Shown here piece by piece: positions 1-8,412 of a DNA stretch of 64,000 nucleotides (position 1 is the stretch's first letter; each line of letters begins with the position of its first letter). The stretch comes from Planctomycetota bacterium (GTDB taxonomy: Bacteria > Planctomycetota > Planctomycetia > Isosphaerales > Isosphaeraceae): NCBI GenBank assembly GCA_028291545.1, contig JAQGHR010000157.1:83235-147234 (forward strand), read 5' to 3'. The notes under the pieces are model-generated. The model saw only the letters and a program-made list of their open reading frames with translations, did not search any database and was not told where the DNA came from. The position numbers were made by a program, and so were the translations under genes.

Positions 1-2
1 CC

Positions 3-1484
3 ACGGCCGGAGATCACGATCTCGGCGGCAAGAACTGGGACGACCGGATTGCCACGTCCCTGGCCGAAAAGTACGCCGCGGAGACGGGGATCGATCCTCT
101 CGACGATCCGCTCGCACTTAACGAGGTCTTGATCCGCAGCGAGCAGGCGAAATGGGCGTTATCCGAACGGACTTCGACCCGGGTGACCCTGCAAATCGGG
201 AGCGCACGCCGAACCTTTGAATTGACCCGCGCGGAATTTGAGGGGATGACGTTCGCACTCATGGATCGGACTCGAAGGCTCACGGAGGAGGCCCTGGAAG
301 AAGCGGGCCTCTCCTGGAAGACGCTTACCGGCGTGCTCCTGGTCGGTGGCTCGACACGCATGCCGATGGTCCGACAATACGTGACCCAGATGGCCGGCCA
401 GCCGCCCAGGGCAGGGGTCAACGTGGATGAGGTCGTCGCGCTGGGCGCGGCGATCCAGGCGGCGATGGACGTGGGCCAGGCATCGGAATCCGCCACGCCC
501 AAGTTCACACTGGCGGGTGCCCGGCGGGTCACGGATGTCATGTCCCATAGCCTCGGGACCGTCGCGGTCAGTCCGGACGGAGCCTCCTATGTGAACGATA
601 TCATCATCCGGCGAAATGTCCCGATCCCGGCGGAGAACAAGACTTCCTACCTCCACGAGACCCACGGCGGGGCGAACTCCCGGCTTGAGGTCTATCTGAC
701 CCAGGGCGAGAGCACCCGGCCGCTGGATTGCTCGGTCCTGGGCAAGTATGTCTTCTCAGGAATCTCCGCCACCGATCGGGAAGTCACCGTCGATATCGGC
801 CTCTCTTATGACGCGAACGGAGTGGTCCAGGTCCGCGCCACGCAGCGCGACACGGGGCATCTTCTCGCCATGCGCGTCGAGCCCGTGCCGGACGACCTCA
901 CGTGGCTCGGCCTGCCGCCGCAGCCGGTAGCGAGTGAGGCGGTTGCCGAGCCGTGCCGGATCATCCTCCTGATCGATGGTTCGTCGAGCATGGCGGGTCA
1001 TCCGCTTCTTGATGCCCAGAATGCCGCCCGGGCGTTCCTGGAGAAGTGCGACTTCACGGCAACGGAGGTCGGCCTGATCTCGTTTTCCGACCAGGTGGTC
1101 CTCCAGTGTGAGTTGACCTCGAACCCGCGTAAGATTCAGGCGGCGCTCGTTCGCCTGGAAGCGGAGGGGACGACGAATCTCTCGGAAGCCCTGGAGCTTG
1201 CTCGCGATCGCTTGCTCGCTCGCGATCAGCGGCGATATGTCGTGATCTTGACCGACGGCTATCCCGACTCGACCGAGGCGGCCGTCGATCAGGCCGCGCG
1301 AGCACGGGAGGAGGGAATCGAGATCGTCGCGATCGGGATCGGTGACGCGGACCTCGCCTACCTCCGCCGCCTGGCCAGTACCGAGGAGGGATCAATCTTC
1401 GCCCGGCAAGGCGAGCTGGTCGGGACGTTCGGCCACATCGCCCGCATGATCGCTCAGGGCGGTCGCGGATTGCGGCAACTTTGA
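3..1484 (+). CDS. Hsp70 (DnaK)-like / von Willebrand factor A fusion protein, 5' truncated
   Basis: The gene enters from the left edge, so its N-terminus is missing; 493 codons are visible. The frame opens with the Hsp70 signature GDHDLGGKNWDDR (residues 4-16) and continues with the second ATPase-lobe motif VLLVGGSTRMPMVR near residue 111 and a substrate-binding-like beta region. From about residue 315 it changes to a VWA domain with the MIDAS motif DGSSS, a conserved Thr in TNLSEAL and ILTDGYPDS. The fused architecture suggests a cytoplasmic chaperone-like ATPase with a metal-dependent protein-binding module instead of the usual helical lid. It lies 21 nt upstream of an FHA gene, and the next two genes follow closely, so this looks like one operon with phosphopeptide-reader proteins. 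Client and function are unknown. Domain identity is confident; the role is inference. Confidence 0.9.
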   Translation, partial: TAGDHDLGGKNWDDRIATSLAEKYAAETGIDPLDDPLALNEVLIRSEQAKWALSERTSTRVTLQIGSARRTFELTRAEFEGMTFALMDRTRRLTEEALEEAGLSWKTLTGVLLVGGSTRMPMVRQYVTQMAGQPPRAGVNVDEVVALGAAIQAAMDVGQASESATPKFTLAGARRVTDVMSHSLGTVAVSPDGASYVNDIIIRRNVPIPAENKTSYLHETHGGANSRLEVYLTQGESTRPLDCSVLGKYVFSGISATDREVTVDIGLSYDANGVVQVRATQRDTGHLLAMRVEPVPDDLTWLGLPPQPVASEAVAEPCRIILLIDGSSSMAGHPLLDAQNAARAFLEKCDFTATEVGLISFSDQVVLQCELTSNPRKIQAALVRLEAEGTTNLSEALELARDRLLARDQRRYVVILTDGYPDSTEAAVDQAARAREEGIEIVAIGIGDADLAYLRRLASTEEGSIFARQGELVGTFGHIARMIAQGGRGLRQL

Positions 1485-1505
1485 CCTGCGGGATGAGACG
1501 ACCGG

Positions 1506-2402
1506 ATGGATAACCCTTCGCCAACACCCTCGACCAAGCCCGCGATTCCAGCCGTTCTGGCTGGCCTGCGGCGCGGCTACGACCTGTCCCTGGCCGGGGC
1601 CATCGGCGCGGTCTTCGGTCTCTATTTCTACGTCGAGCTCGTCCACACGCAGAACCTGAGGACGCGAGACGCCCTGGCGGGTGCGCTCATTGGCGGATCG
1701 ATCGGGTTCTATCTCAATGCGGCCGAGGCGTTCCGCGAGGGCGCCTGGCATAAGCTGGCGCGAACGGCCTCCTGGGGCGCGATCGCCGGATCGGCAGGGG
1801 GGGCGCTCGGATTGCTACTCGGCGAGATCATCCTCGGAGGATTCCGGGGCGGGCTCCTCGGCCGCGCGGTCTCCTGGTCGATCCTGGGACTGGGCATCGG
1901 GGTCAGTCAGGGCCTGGCCTATCGCTCGCTCCCGAGGCTCCGCTTCGGCCTGATCGGCGGAGGGCTCGGGGGATTCATCGGCGGGTTCTTGTTCGAGGCC
2001 TTACGCGACCGCCTCGGGAGCCGGTACGACCTCAGTCAGGGTCTCGGCATGGTGGTCCTCGGTGCCGGTCTGGGGCTTTGCCTGGCCCTGGTAGAGCAGG
2101 TTCTCGGTCGCGTCTGGGTTCAGGTGCTCAACGGGCGGCAGGAGGGCCGTGCCTATCTTCTCGCCGGGAAGCGTTCGACTCTCGGACTCGACGAGCGGGC
2201 GGACGTCGGGCTGTTTGGAGACCCGAGCGTCTCACGACGTCACGCCGAGATCGAAGCTAGCCCGTCGGGTTACGTGATTCACACTCGCGAGGATCAAGGT
2301 CGAACCAAGGTCAACGGGATGATCGTTTCCGGGAGCAACCCCCTCAATGATGGCGATCGGATCGAGCTGGGACAGACGATTCTGGTCTTTCGGAGACGAT
2401 GA
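1506..2402 (+). CDS. Glycine-zipper membrane protein with C-terminal FHA domain
   Basis: A 298-residue protein. Residues about 20-200 form several hydrophobic segments very rich in small residues (GALIGGSIGF, GLIGGGLGGFIGGFLFEA), typical of glycine-zipper membrane helices. The last ~90 residues are an FHA domain: a core SRRHAEIE (Ser and His of the phosphothreonine site present), then KVNG and a closing DGDRIELGQTILVF. The likely role is a membrane anchor with a cytoplasmic reader of Thr-phosphorylated partners. It sits 21 nt after the Hsp70-VWA gene and 18 nt before a second FHA gene. The start ATG at 1506 is the first in frame after the preceding stop. No kinase gene is visible in this operon. 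Confidence 0.88.
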   Translation: MDNPSPTPSTKPAIPAVLAGLRRGYDLSLAGAIGAVFGLYFYVELVHTQNLRTRDALAGALIGGSIGFYLNAAEAFREGAWHKLARTASWGAIAGSAGGALGLLLGEIILGGFRGGLLGRAVSWSILGLGIGVSQGLAYRSLPRLRFGLIGGGLGGFIGGFLFEALRDRLGSRYDLSQGLGMVVLGAGLGLCLALVEQVLGRVWVQVLNGRQEGRAYLLAGKRSTLGLDERADVGLFGDPSVSRRHAEIEASPSGYVIHTREDQGRTKVNGMIVSGSNPLNDGDRIELGQTILVFRRR

Positions 2403-2420
2403 GTTGGGACGCTTTCGATC

Positions 2421-3869
2421 ATGAAGACACAGAACGCAATCGACGCCTGGTCCCTCGAAGTCGTCCGCGGTCCGGACGCGGGACGGAGCTACGCGCTGGG
2501 TTCGGGAGCGGTCGTTCTGGGCAATGCTCTCGACGGCGAGCCGGGCATCGATCTGTCGGACCAGGAGCGGACCGCCCCTCGCAAGATGGCCGCCAGGCAA
2601 GCGAGGATCGATATCACGAACGGGTCCGCCACCCTCCGCGATCTGGACAGCCCCGGTGGCACATTCGTCAACCGCCAACGCGTCTTGCCGGGTGAGGGGA
2701 GATCGCTCCAGGCCGGCGACGTGATCCAGCTTGGCGGGGTTCAGCTCCGCGTGTCCCGCGCCGGCACCCGCCCCCCCGCGCCGACCCGGCCGGAGTCCAG
2801 GCCCGCCCCTCCGGCCTCGCCAGGACCGGCGCGGACTTTCCTGTTTGCGATGAAAAGCGGTGCATCCTGCCGTTCGTGGGACGACTTCTTGACCGTCTCC
2901 GCCCAACGCTGGACGGACCTCCGCGATGAATTGACAAGTGGACGTCTCGCCGGCTTCCTTGCCTCTATCGGTCGCCCGGACCTGATGCCGGACCCGAACG
3001 AACGAGGGACGCCCGATGAACGCCTTGACGCCTGGATCGGTCGGCTGCCCGCCACCAGGCCCGCGAAGCCTGAGCTGGACGTCCATCCCCGAACGCTTGT
3101 CATCCGCGCCCCCGTTGGTGGCGGTACGACCCGGCGCAAGCTCCAGATCAGCAACGCGGGCTACCGACTTCTCAAGACGACGGTCCGCGTGGAGCCTGAG
3201 GGCTCGTCCTGGCTCAGAATTTCGGGAGCCTCCGCCGGGCAAATTTTCGTCACCATGGAAGCCGACGAGCTGACGATTGAAGCGGATCTGCCCGAAACGA
3301 TGAACGCCCCGCTCTCGGCCACGATTGTTCTCGAGAGTAACGGTGGAAAAATCGCGGTTGTCGTTCGTGCGGAGCCGGGTGCCTCGAAACTCGACGAGGC
3401 GACCTCGCCTACGCCGATAAAACGTCCGGCTTCCTTCGGGCTGAGAGAGCGGATCGCGTCCCAGAGCGAGTCCTCACGCCTGGTCTCGTGGCCGATCGCT
3501 GCATCACTTCTTCGCGCCCTGCTGGCCATCGCCGATCGCCTCGTCCCGAGCGCCGCAGGCTCACCCGGGCTTCTGGGACCAGCGGCGGTCTTCGCGGGAA
3601 TCGGCGCCGTCCTTGCCGGAGCATTGTCGTTACGAGGCCGGGGTGAGGGAAAGGACCTCTTACCTTCAACCCTTGCCGGGGCGATCCTGGGCGCCATGCT
3701 CGCGGCGATCCTCGTGGCGCTTTGCCGGGTGATAGAGGCCCCGTTCCTTGGGACATTCGGCTCATCCTGGCTAATTTCTTGCCTGGTCTGGGCGGTGATC
3801 GCCGCCGGATTGGCCGGGACCTCACGTCTGCTCATCCCCGCGCGATTGGAACCGGAGACAACGCCGTGA
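2421..3869 (+). CDS. FHA-like N-terminal domain protein with beta-sandwich and C-terminal membrane helices
   Basis: 482 residues. Residues 10-110 fit an FHA fold (GPDAGRSYALGS, DSPGGTFVN, AGDVIQLGGVQLRV), but the usual Arg/Ser/His phosphothreonine-binding residues are not obvious: the SRRH position reads AARQAR. A Pro-rich linker follows, then a helical segment around residues 140-200, an Ig-like beta-sandwich (about 215-320), and four or so hydrophobic segments after residue 355. It overlaps the following VWA gene by 4 nt, so translational coupling is likely. The cytoplasmic part may be an FHA relative that binds protein without phosphate. Family name unknown to me; domain calls rest on pattern recognition only. 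Confidence 0.8.
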   Translation: MKTQNAIDAWSLEVVRGPDAGRSYALGSGAVVLGNALDGEPGIDLSDQERTAPRKMAARQARIDITNGSATLRDLDSPGGTFVNRQRVLPGEGRSLQAGDVIQLGGVQLRVSRAGTRPPAPTRPESRPAPPASPGPARTFLFAMKSGASCRSWDDFLTVSAQRWTDLRDELTSGRLAGFLASIGRPDLMPDPNERGTPDERLDAWIGRLPATRPAKPELDVHPRTLVIRAPVGGGTTRRKLQISNAGYRLLKTTVRVEPEGSSWLRISGASAGQIFVTMEADELTIEADLPETMNAPLSATIVLESNGGKIAVVVRAEPGASKLDEATSPTPIKRPASFGLRERIASQSESSRLVSWPIAASLLRALLAIADRLVPSAAGSPGLLGPAAVFAGIGAVLAGALSLRGRGEGKDLLPSTLAGAILGAMLAAILVALCRVIEAPFLGTFGSSWLISCLVWAVIAAGLAGTSRLLIPARLEPETTP

Positions 3870-4891
3870 ATTCTCCTCGGGTCGTGGTGGTCGCTCTCAG
3901 TTTGAGCGTTGCACTCCTCGCACAATCCGGCGTCGCGCAGGAGACTGCGGCCCCGACGCCCAAGGGCGAGCCCTCCGTGAAGGTGGCCCAGACCGACGAG
4001 AAGGGGTTTCCCAATATCACGGTTGAATTCGAGGTCAAGTCGCCTACCGGCGGGAGAATTCTCGACGCGACTCAGGATGACTTTCGGGTCGAGGAATATG
4101 GCTCGCCGGTGGTGTTCACGGGGTTTCGGAGTCCAATCTCAAAGGAGTTCCGGCCGACCACCGTCGTCCTGGTGCTGGACCGCAGCGGCAGCATGATGGC
4201 GGAAAACCGGATCGGTGGACTGAAACAGGCGGTGAGCGCCTTCTTGCGAAGGCAACCCGAGGGATCTCGCGTCGCCGTGATCGCGTTTGGTGATGAAGTG
4301 GAACTGATCTGCCCATTCACCGATGACCCAGATCGCGTGCGGCTCGCCGTGGGCGACCTGATTCCCGGCGGCAAGACCCGCTATTACGACGCGGTCTCGG
4401 CTGCGATCAAGCTCCTTGGCGACGAGACCGGTCGTCGCGCGGTGCTGGCCATGACCGACGGGGAGGATAATCAGAGCCGATCGACGCTGACGTCGGTCGT
4501 CCTAGAGGCTCGACGCCAGGGACTGGCCGTTCATACGCTTGGACTCGGCTCGGAAGAAGAGATCGAGACGGACAAGCTTCGTGAACTGGCGGACAGCACT
4601 CGGGGGAAATCGTTTTCCGCTCGCGAGGCGGACGGACTTCGAACGATCTTCGAAGAAATTGCCGAAGACCTGGGTGGGCGATACAGCCTCACGTATCGGA
4701 CCCAACACGAGCTTCAGGACGGAACCTTACGTCCGATCAGGGTTTACTACAAGAAAAGCAGCAAAGCGGGCGAATACGACGTGTATATTCCAGGGATGGT
4801 TGTACCCGCTGCAGGCTGGTCTTGGCTATTCCTGTCGCTTGTCGTCGCACTCGGCACGCTGACCGTCTTGCCCTCACGCTTGCGTCGATGA
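3866..4891 (+). CDS. Exported, membrane-anchored VWA-domain protein
   Basis: I place the start at GTG 3866, which overlaps the upstream TGA by 4 nt and opens a clear signal peptide (VVVVALSLSVALLAQ then GVAQ). The frame stays open upstream to 3722, but that part is antisense-like and has no signal. The mature protein has a beta-rich domain, then a VWA domain with a perfect MIDAS DRSGS (about residue 110) and MTDGEDN. A C-terminal helix (WLFLSLVVALGTLTVL) ends in Arg residues, a typical stop-transfer. The VWA domain therefore faces the periplasm, while the Hsp70-VWA and FHA proteins of the same operon have cytoplasmic parts. Proteins with this layout (VWFA-related) are common in planctomycetes and acidobacteria; substrate unknown. 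Confidence 0.87.
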   Translation: MNSPRVVVVALSLSVALLAQSGVAQETAAPTPKGEPSVKVAQTDEKGFPNITVEFEVKSPTGGRILDATQDDFRVEEYGSPVVFTGFRSPISKEFRPTTVVLVLDRSGSMMAENRIGGLKQAVSAFLRRQPEGSRVAVIAFGDEVELICPFTDDPDRVRLAVGDLIPGGKTRYYDAVSAAIKLLGDETGRRAVLAMTDGEDNQSRSTLTSVVLEARRQGLAVHTLGLGSEEEIETDKLRELADSTRGKSFSAREADGLRTIFEEIAEDLGGRYSLTYRTQHELQDGTLRPIRVYYKKSSKAGEYDVYIPGMVVPAAGWSWLFLSLVVALGTLTVLPSRLRR

Positions 4892-5210
4892 CGACGCCTG
4901 AATGTCGGATTCCTGGAAGATCCGCAATTTGCGCGGAATTTTCTGCGGCCTTGGCACGCAGCAAGCAGGCGACTGCCCGCCGCACTGCCTGGATCAAGGA
5001 CCACCGACCGCGAGGCATTGCTGGCTACTCAGCGACGTAGCCGCGCCGACCGAACTCTTGTGGGAGAGTTCGGCATTGTCGGCAAATTCGACGCGACTTG
5101 GCGCTTTGTCCAAAGTTTGCGGTCAAGAGGGCACGGGGCGATTGGCGATGTCTGACTTATCGGGGTCTCTCCGACCCACCAAGAGTCACGATCTGCTGAG
5201 AGGAGTTACC
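4892..5210. other. Intergenic stretch between VWA gene and orphan exported protein
   Basis: About 320 nt. The downstream frame stays open through here (from 4902), but that part lacks protein-like composition and the signal peptide begins only at 5211, so I treat it as non-coding. It holds one perfect inverted repeat at 5050-5073 and a strong ribosome binding site GAGAGGAG just before 5211. No convincing promoter was found by eye. Confidence 0.5.
5050..5073. terminator. Perfect 9-bp hairpin, possible terminator
   Basis: CCGAACTCT (5050-5058) pairs perfectly with AGAGTTCGG (5065-5073) around a 6-nt loop. It lies about 160 nt after the last gene of the FHA/VWA operon. No T-run follows on the plus strand, so it could be a factor-dependent terminator, an RNA 3' end, or a protein site. 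Confidence 0.35.
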
Positions 5211-7292
5211 ATGCAACGAACCCGCACCTGGATGTTTGCCCTGATGGCCGGAGGGCTGGCATTCAACCTTGGGGCCGCGCCCGCAACGCCGACCTACATC
5301 AATGTGGAAGCGGCTATCGCTCGCGTTCAACAAGCGTGGGCCACTCCCGGTGTGACCCCGGACCCCAATGCGCCGGGCTGGAATGCACTCTTCGACGCCA
5401 TACGGAGAGACCTAGTCGGCTACACGACTGCAAAATCGGAAGATGATCGGCTACGAGCACTAGGTCGCTTGTATCAGATTACCGCCGCTCTGGACGCGGT
5501 GAGCTGGGAGCCGGCGTTCGAGCTTCGGAACGAGTTGCGGACCTGGCTCCGTCCTCGCATCGTGCTCGCCTGGGCGTCACGCCGGCTTGTCGCGACGGTC
5601 CAGGGGCTGCCTCCCGCTCCCGACGCCAACTTGCAGGGAAATCGGGAGCGCTGGGTCACGTTCGTCGGGAACGACCTTGGTTCCGCCCTTCGTGACTATG
5701 AAGCGGCCGGTCAGGTCCGTGAACGACGAGTGGCGCTCGGGAAAGTTTACTCGGCATTGAGCTCGATCCATCAGGGCAACCAGGCGCACCCGTGGGGGCC
5801 CTCGGTCGAACTGGAGTTCGCGCTCGACGACCTGTACAACGGCCCGAATCTCCAGGCGACGGCCGATGCGCCTTCCGTTTCTTCTCGTCTGGCGAACTAC
5901 GTCGTCGAGTCCGGGCCGGTCTACCGAAACGGGCAGACCACCTACGTTACGGCCGGGCCGTATCTCGGATTCGGGCTGATGGCCAGTGACGACGGGATCA
6001 TTTTCTTCAATCGGCAAGCGCTCAGCAGCGTGACGCCGATCAACGGGTTCCAGCAGCAGGTCAACAGCGATCCCCAGGGGCGACGCGCCGCCAAGCTCTA
6101 CCAATTCGATGCGACTTCCACGGATCAGTCCGTTTTGACGGTCGTTGCTGTCCTTCGGCCCAGTGGACTCCAACTGTTTCCGGACAACACGCACGCCACC
6201 AATGCCACGGTCGGGTCGGCCCCCCAGCCCGGAAAAGGGTTGGGGCGAGGGATTGCCTCGTTGATCGGTCTGAATCAGTACAAGATCACCGAGAAAGTTC
6301 ACGACGGCGCGATTGATAAGATCCGGCAGCAAGTTGCGCAGGGGGCACGCGAGGAGGCCACGGAACGATCGGCCCGCCGGGCCAGTCAGACGAATGCGAC
6401 TCTCGCGAACGTCTTCTCCGGGCCGGACAAGCTTGTCGTGAAGACGATCGAGATTGATGGGCTTCGTCTTCGATCGCGGCCGGAGTTCGTCATTGTGGAC
6501 GGGCGAGTAGCATGGAGAGATGTAGCCGATCAGTTTGGCGCCGAGATGCCGAAGCCGTGGAAGTTCTTCACCGCCGGCACCGGCGTTTCCGCCGACGTCC
6601 AAATTGCTTCGGTCATGAACAACCTGACCCGCGGCTACCTCCAGACCGACCCGGTCAAGTCCGTCAATAATTTGATGATCGTGACCCGTAAGGTCCCTCC
6701 CGGCGCGCCCGCCAAGGAAGGGATCACCGTTTCGGAAAATGTCGATTTCGCCAGATTCGTCACGGCCGTGAACGACGCCCGAGCCGCCAATGATCCGAAA
6801 GTCATGGCGATTCGAGTGAAGAAGCCCGGCCAGCCTCCCGAGTTCTCGGTCGATCGCAACGGCTTCCTGGTCGCGATCGTCCGTGATTTCAGCCTTGAGG
6901 TCCCGGCCCCCGAAGCCGCCGCCAAGGGCGGACTGGCGGGGCCCGCCGCCAAGATCTACCGGATCGAGGCACCGGCGGCCGAATTCGCGATCTCCTTCCA
7001 GGTCACCCCGGCCTCGAACAATCTCCCGATGCGATTTGTCGGACGCATCGAGTCGTTTGACCCCGGTCCGGGGGCACGGGTCCTTGCCATCAACGATGAC
7101 GAGACCAAGGCCCTGCCCTTGACCGCCTTCACTTCGGCTTTTGTTCTGAACGTATTTGGGAGCAGGCTCAAAGGTCAGCCAATCGACGCGCCGCTCTCGA
7201 ACCTGAACATTCCCGGGTTCAACCTGACATCGGTCTCTGCCATCGATCCGACGGGCTGGATGAGGGTGACGATGACCCCGATCGCACGCTGA
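5211..7292 (+). CDS. Exported protein of unknown function
   Basis: 693 residues from ATG 5211, chosen because GAGAGGAG sits about 8 nt upstream and a signal peptide follows (TWMFALMAGGLAFNLGAAPA). The mature part shows no family I recognise. It begins with a helical region (about residues 25-200), then alternates beta-rich segments, with a charged helix around 390-430 (IRQQVAQGAREEATERSARR). There are no cysteines or transmembrane segments that stand out beyond the signal peptide, so a soluble periplasmic protein is likely. It is transcribed alone, followed by a clear terminator at 7315-7350. The length and absence of repeats argue against an FG-GAP or PQQ propeller. Confidence 0.75.
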   Translation: MQRTRTWMFALMAGGLAFNLGAAPATPTYINVEAAIARVQQAWATPGVTPDPNAPGWNALFDAIRRDLVGYTTAKSEDDRLRALGRLYQITAALDAVSWEPAFELRNELRTWLRPRIVLAWASRRLVATVQGLPPAPDANLQGNRERWVTFVGNDLGSALRDYEAAGQVRERRVALGKVYSALSSIHQGNQAHPWGPSVELEFALDDLYNGPNLQATADAPSVSSRLANYVVESGPVYRNGQTTYVTAGPYLGFGLMASDDGIIFFNRQALSSVTPINGFQQQVNSDPQGRRAAKLYQFDATSTDQSVLTVVAVLRPSGLQLFPDNTHATNATVGSAPQPGKGLGRGIASLIGLNQYKITEKVHDGAIDKIRQQVAQGAREEATERSARRASQTNATLANVFSGPDKLVVKTIEIDGLRLRSRPEFVIVDGRVAWRDVADQFGAEMPKPWKFFTAGTGVSADVQIASVMNNLTRGYLQTDPVKSVNNLMIVTRKVPPGAPAKEGITVSENVDFARFVTAVNDARAANDPKVMAIRVKKPGQPPEFSVDRNGFLVAIVRDFSLEVPAPEAAAKGGLAGPAAKIYRIEAPAAEFAISFQVTPASNNLPMRFVGRIESFDPGPGARVLAINDDETKALPLTAFTSAFVLNVFGSRLKGQPIDAPLSNLNIPGFNLTSVSAIDPTGWMRVTMTPIAR

Positions 7293-7314
7293 AGCGGCGC
7301 GCAATGAGTGCCGT

Positions 7315-7350
7315 GCCGGCCGAGGCCCCTGGTCTCGGCCGGCTCGTTTT
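7315..7350 (+). terminator. Rho-independent terminator
   Basis: A perfect 10-bp GC-rich stem, GCCGGCCGAG (7315-7324) with CTCGGCCGGC (7334-7343), 9-nt loop, followed by TCGTTTT. It begins 22 nt after the stop of the orphan exported protein and would end its transcript. Confidence 0.8.
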
Positions 7351-7367
7351 GGTGGACTGATCACTGA

Positions 7368-7379
7368 GAGATCGATCTC
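7368..7379. promoter_or_regulatory. 12-bp perfect palindrome upstream of HAD gene
   Basis: GAGATCGATCTC is fully self-complementary and lies 30 nt before the HAD phosphatase start, in a gap of about 60 nt after the terminator. It may be an operator, but a single short palindrome can be chance. Confidence 0.25.
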
Positions 7380-7409
7380 GGACACATCTCGACACTGGAT
7401 GAAAACGCA

Positions 7410-8090
7410 ATGGCGTCCCGCGATTCGGAACCGCTTCTCGCAATTTTCGACCATGATGGCGTCCTCGTGGACTCTCTGGAACTTCATCAGAACGCGTGGC
7501 TCGAACTCGGTCGCAGCGCGGGGCTGGACGTGACGCCAACGTTCATCCACGAGACGTTCGGGATGACGAACCCGAGCATTTTTCGCAGGCTGCTCGGCGA
7601 GGACATCGGAGAAGAGGAGATGGCCCGGTATGGGCTGATCAAGGAGACCTACTATCGGGACTCGGCTCGGGGAACGATCAGTCTCATGGATGGCGTGAGG
7701 GACCTGCTCGACGGACTCTCCGAGGCCGGCGTCCTGCTGGCGATCGGTTCCAGCGGCGTCCTTCCCAACCTGGAGTTGACCGTCTCGGAGTGCGGGTTGG
7801 AGGGCCGATTCGCCGCGATCGCATCGCTCGAGGACATCCGCCGAGGCAAGCCCGATCCGGAAGTCTTTCTTGTCGCGGCAAGTAAGGCCGGCGTCGCCCC
7901 GAGCCGGGCGGTCGTGTTCGAGGATGCCACCGTCGGAATTCAGGCGGCGAAGGCGGCTGGAATGAGGGCGGTCGGGGTAGGCACGACCCATCCGCTCGAA
8001 GCCCTCCTCGCGGCCGGAGCGGACGAAGTCGTGATGAACCTGGCGGACTATCCCATCTCTCGACTCCTACGTCAGATGCGCGCGGATTGA
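7410..8090 (+). CDS. HAD-superfamily hydrolase, phosphoglycolate phosphatase / beta-phosphoglucomutase type
   Basis: 226 residues. Motif I is IFDHDGVLVDS (nucleophile Asp and acid-base Asp present), motif II is in AIGSSG, motif III Lys in RGKPDPEVFL, and motif IV FEDATVGIQAAKAAGM. The helical cap after motif I is type C1, as in Gph, PgmB and CbbY. This predicts a cytoplasmic Mg-dependent phosphatase or phosphomutase acting on small sugar phosphates or 2-phosphoglycolate. The window also encodes glycolate oxidase, which would use the product of a phosphoglycolate phosphatase, but the two loci are 18 kb apart and the link is only a possibility. It is a single gene between a terminator and a gene-free stretch. 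Confidence 0.9.
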   Translation: MASRDSEPLLAIFDHDGVLVDSLELHQNAWLELGRSAGLDVTPTFIHETFGMTNPSIFRRLLGEDIGEEEMARYGLIKETYYRDSARGTISLMDGVRDLLDGLSEAGVLLAIGSSGVLPNLELTVSECGLEGRFAAIASLEDIRRGKPDPEVFLVAASKAGVAPSRAVVFEDATVGIQAAKAAGMRAVGVGTTHPLEALLAAGADEVVMNLADYPISRLLRQMRAD

Positions 8091-8412
8091 CCCCTCGGTG
8101 GCGAGCCGGGTAGTTGCCGGATGTGTCCCACCGCGGCTACAGTTCAGGTGACCGGGCCGATGTTGCCAATGGCAGCCGCATTGGGGACCGCGCACCGACT
8201 TCGAATTTGCGGGGAGGGCCGTCGAGATGGAACCATCCAACTGTCATCGGGAGAGATGGCATTGAGCCATGAATTCAACCTCTCGACGGAGATTTTGACG
8301 ATCACGTCGATCGACAAGGCCAGGCGAAGTCTAGGATTTACGGCCTCATCGGGCGTCTACGGTAACACCCCCTGGATTTTGGCCCAGATTGCCGTCAGGG
8401 GGATTTAAGTCC
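8091..8412. other. Intergenic stretch, nothing recognised
   Basis: About 320 nt between the HAD gene and a methyltransferase. An open frame of 95 codons (8121-8408) has no ribosome binding site or protein-like pattern. I see only the ribosome binding site CAGGGGGA near 8396-8403 that serves the next gene; no hairpin or promoter stood out. Confidence 0.5.

Noticed and set aside
5577..7991. Very long open frame on the minus strand (about 800 codons)
   Set aside because: It lies antisense to the exported protein and the HAD gene, crosses their terminator and has no recognisable motif or ribosome binding site. Long antisense frames are common in such GC-rich coding DNA.
8121..8408. 95-codon frame before the methyltransferase
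   Set aside because: No ribosome binding site, no recognisable pattern, and it runs up to the next gene's own ribosome binding site.
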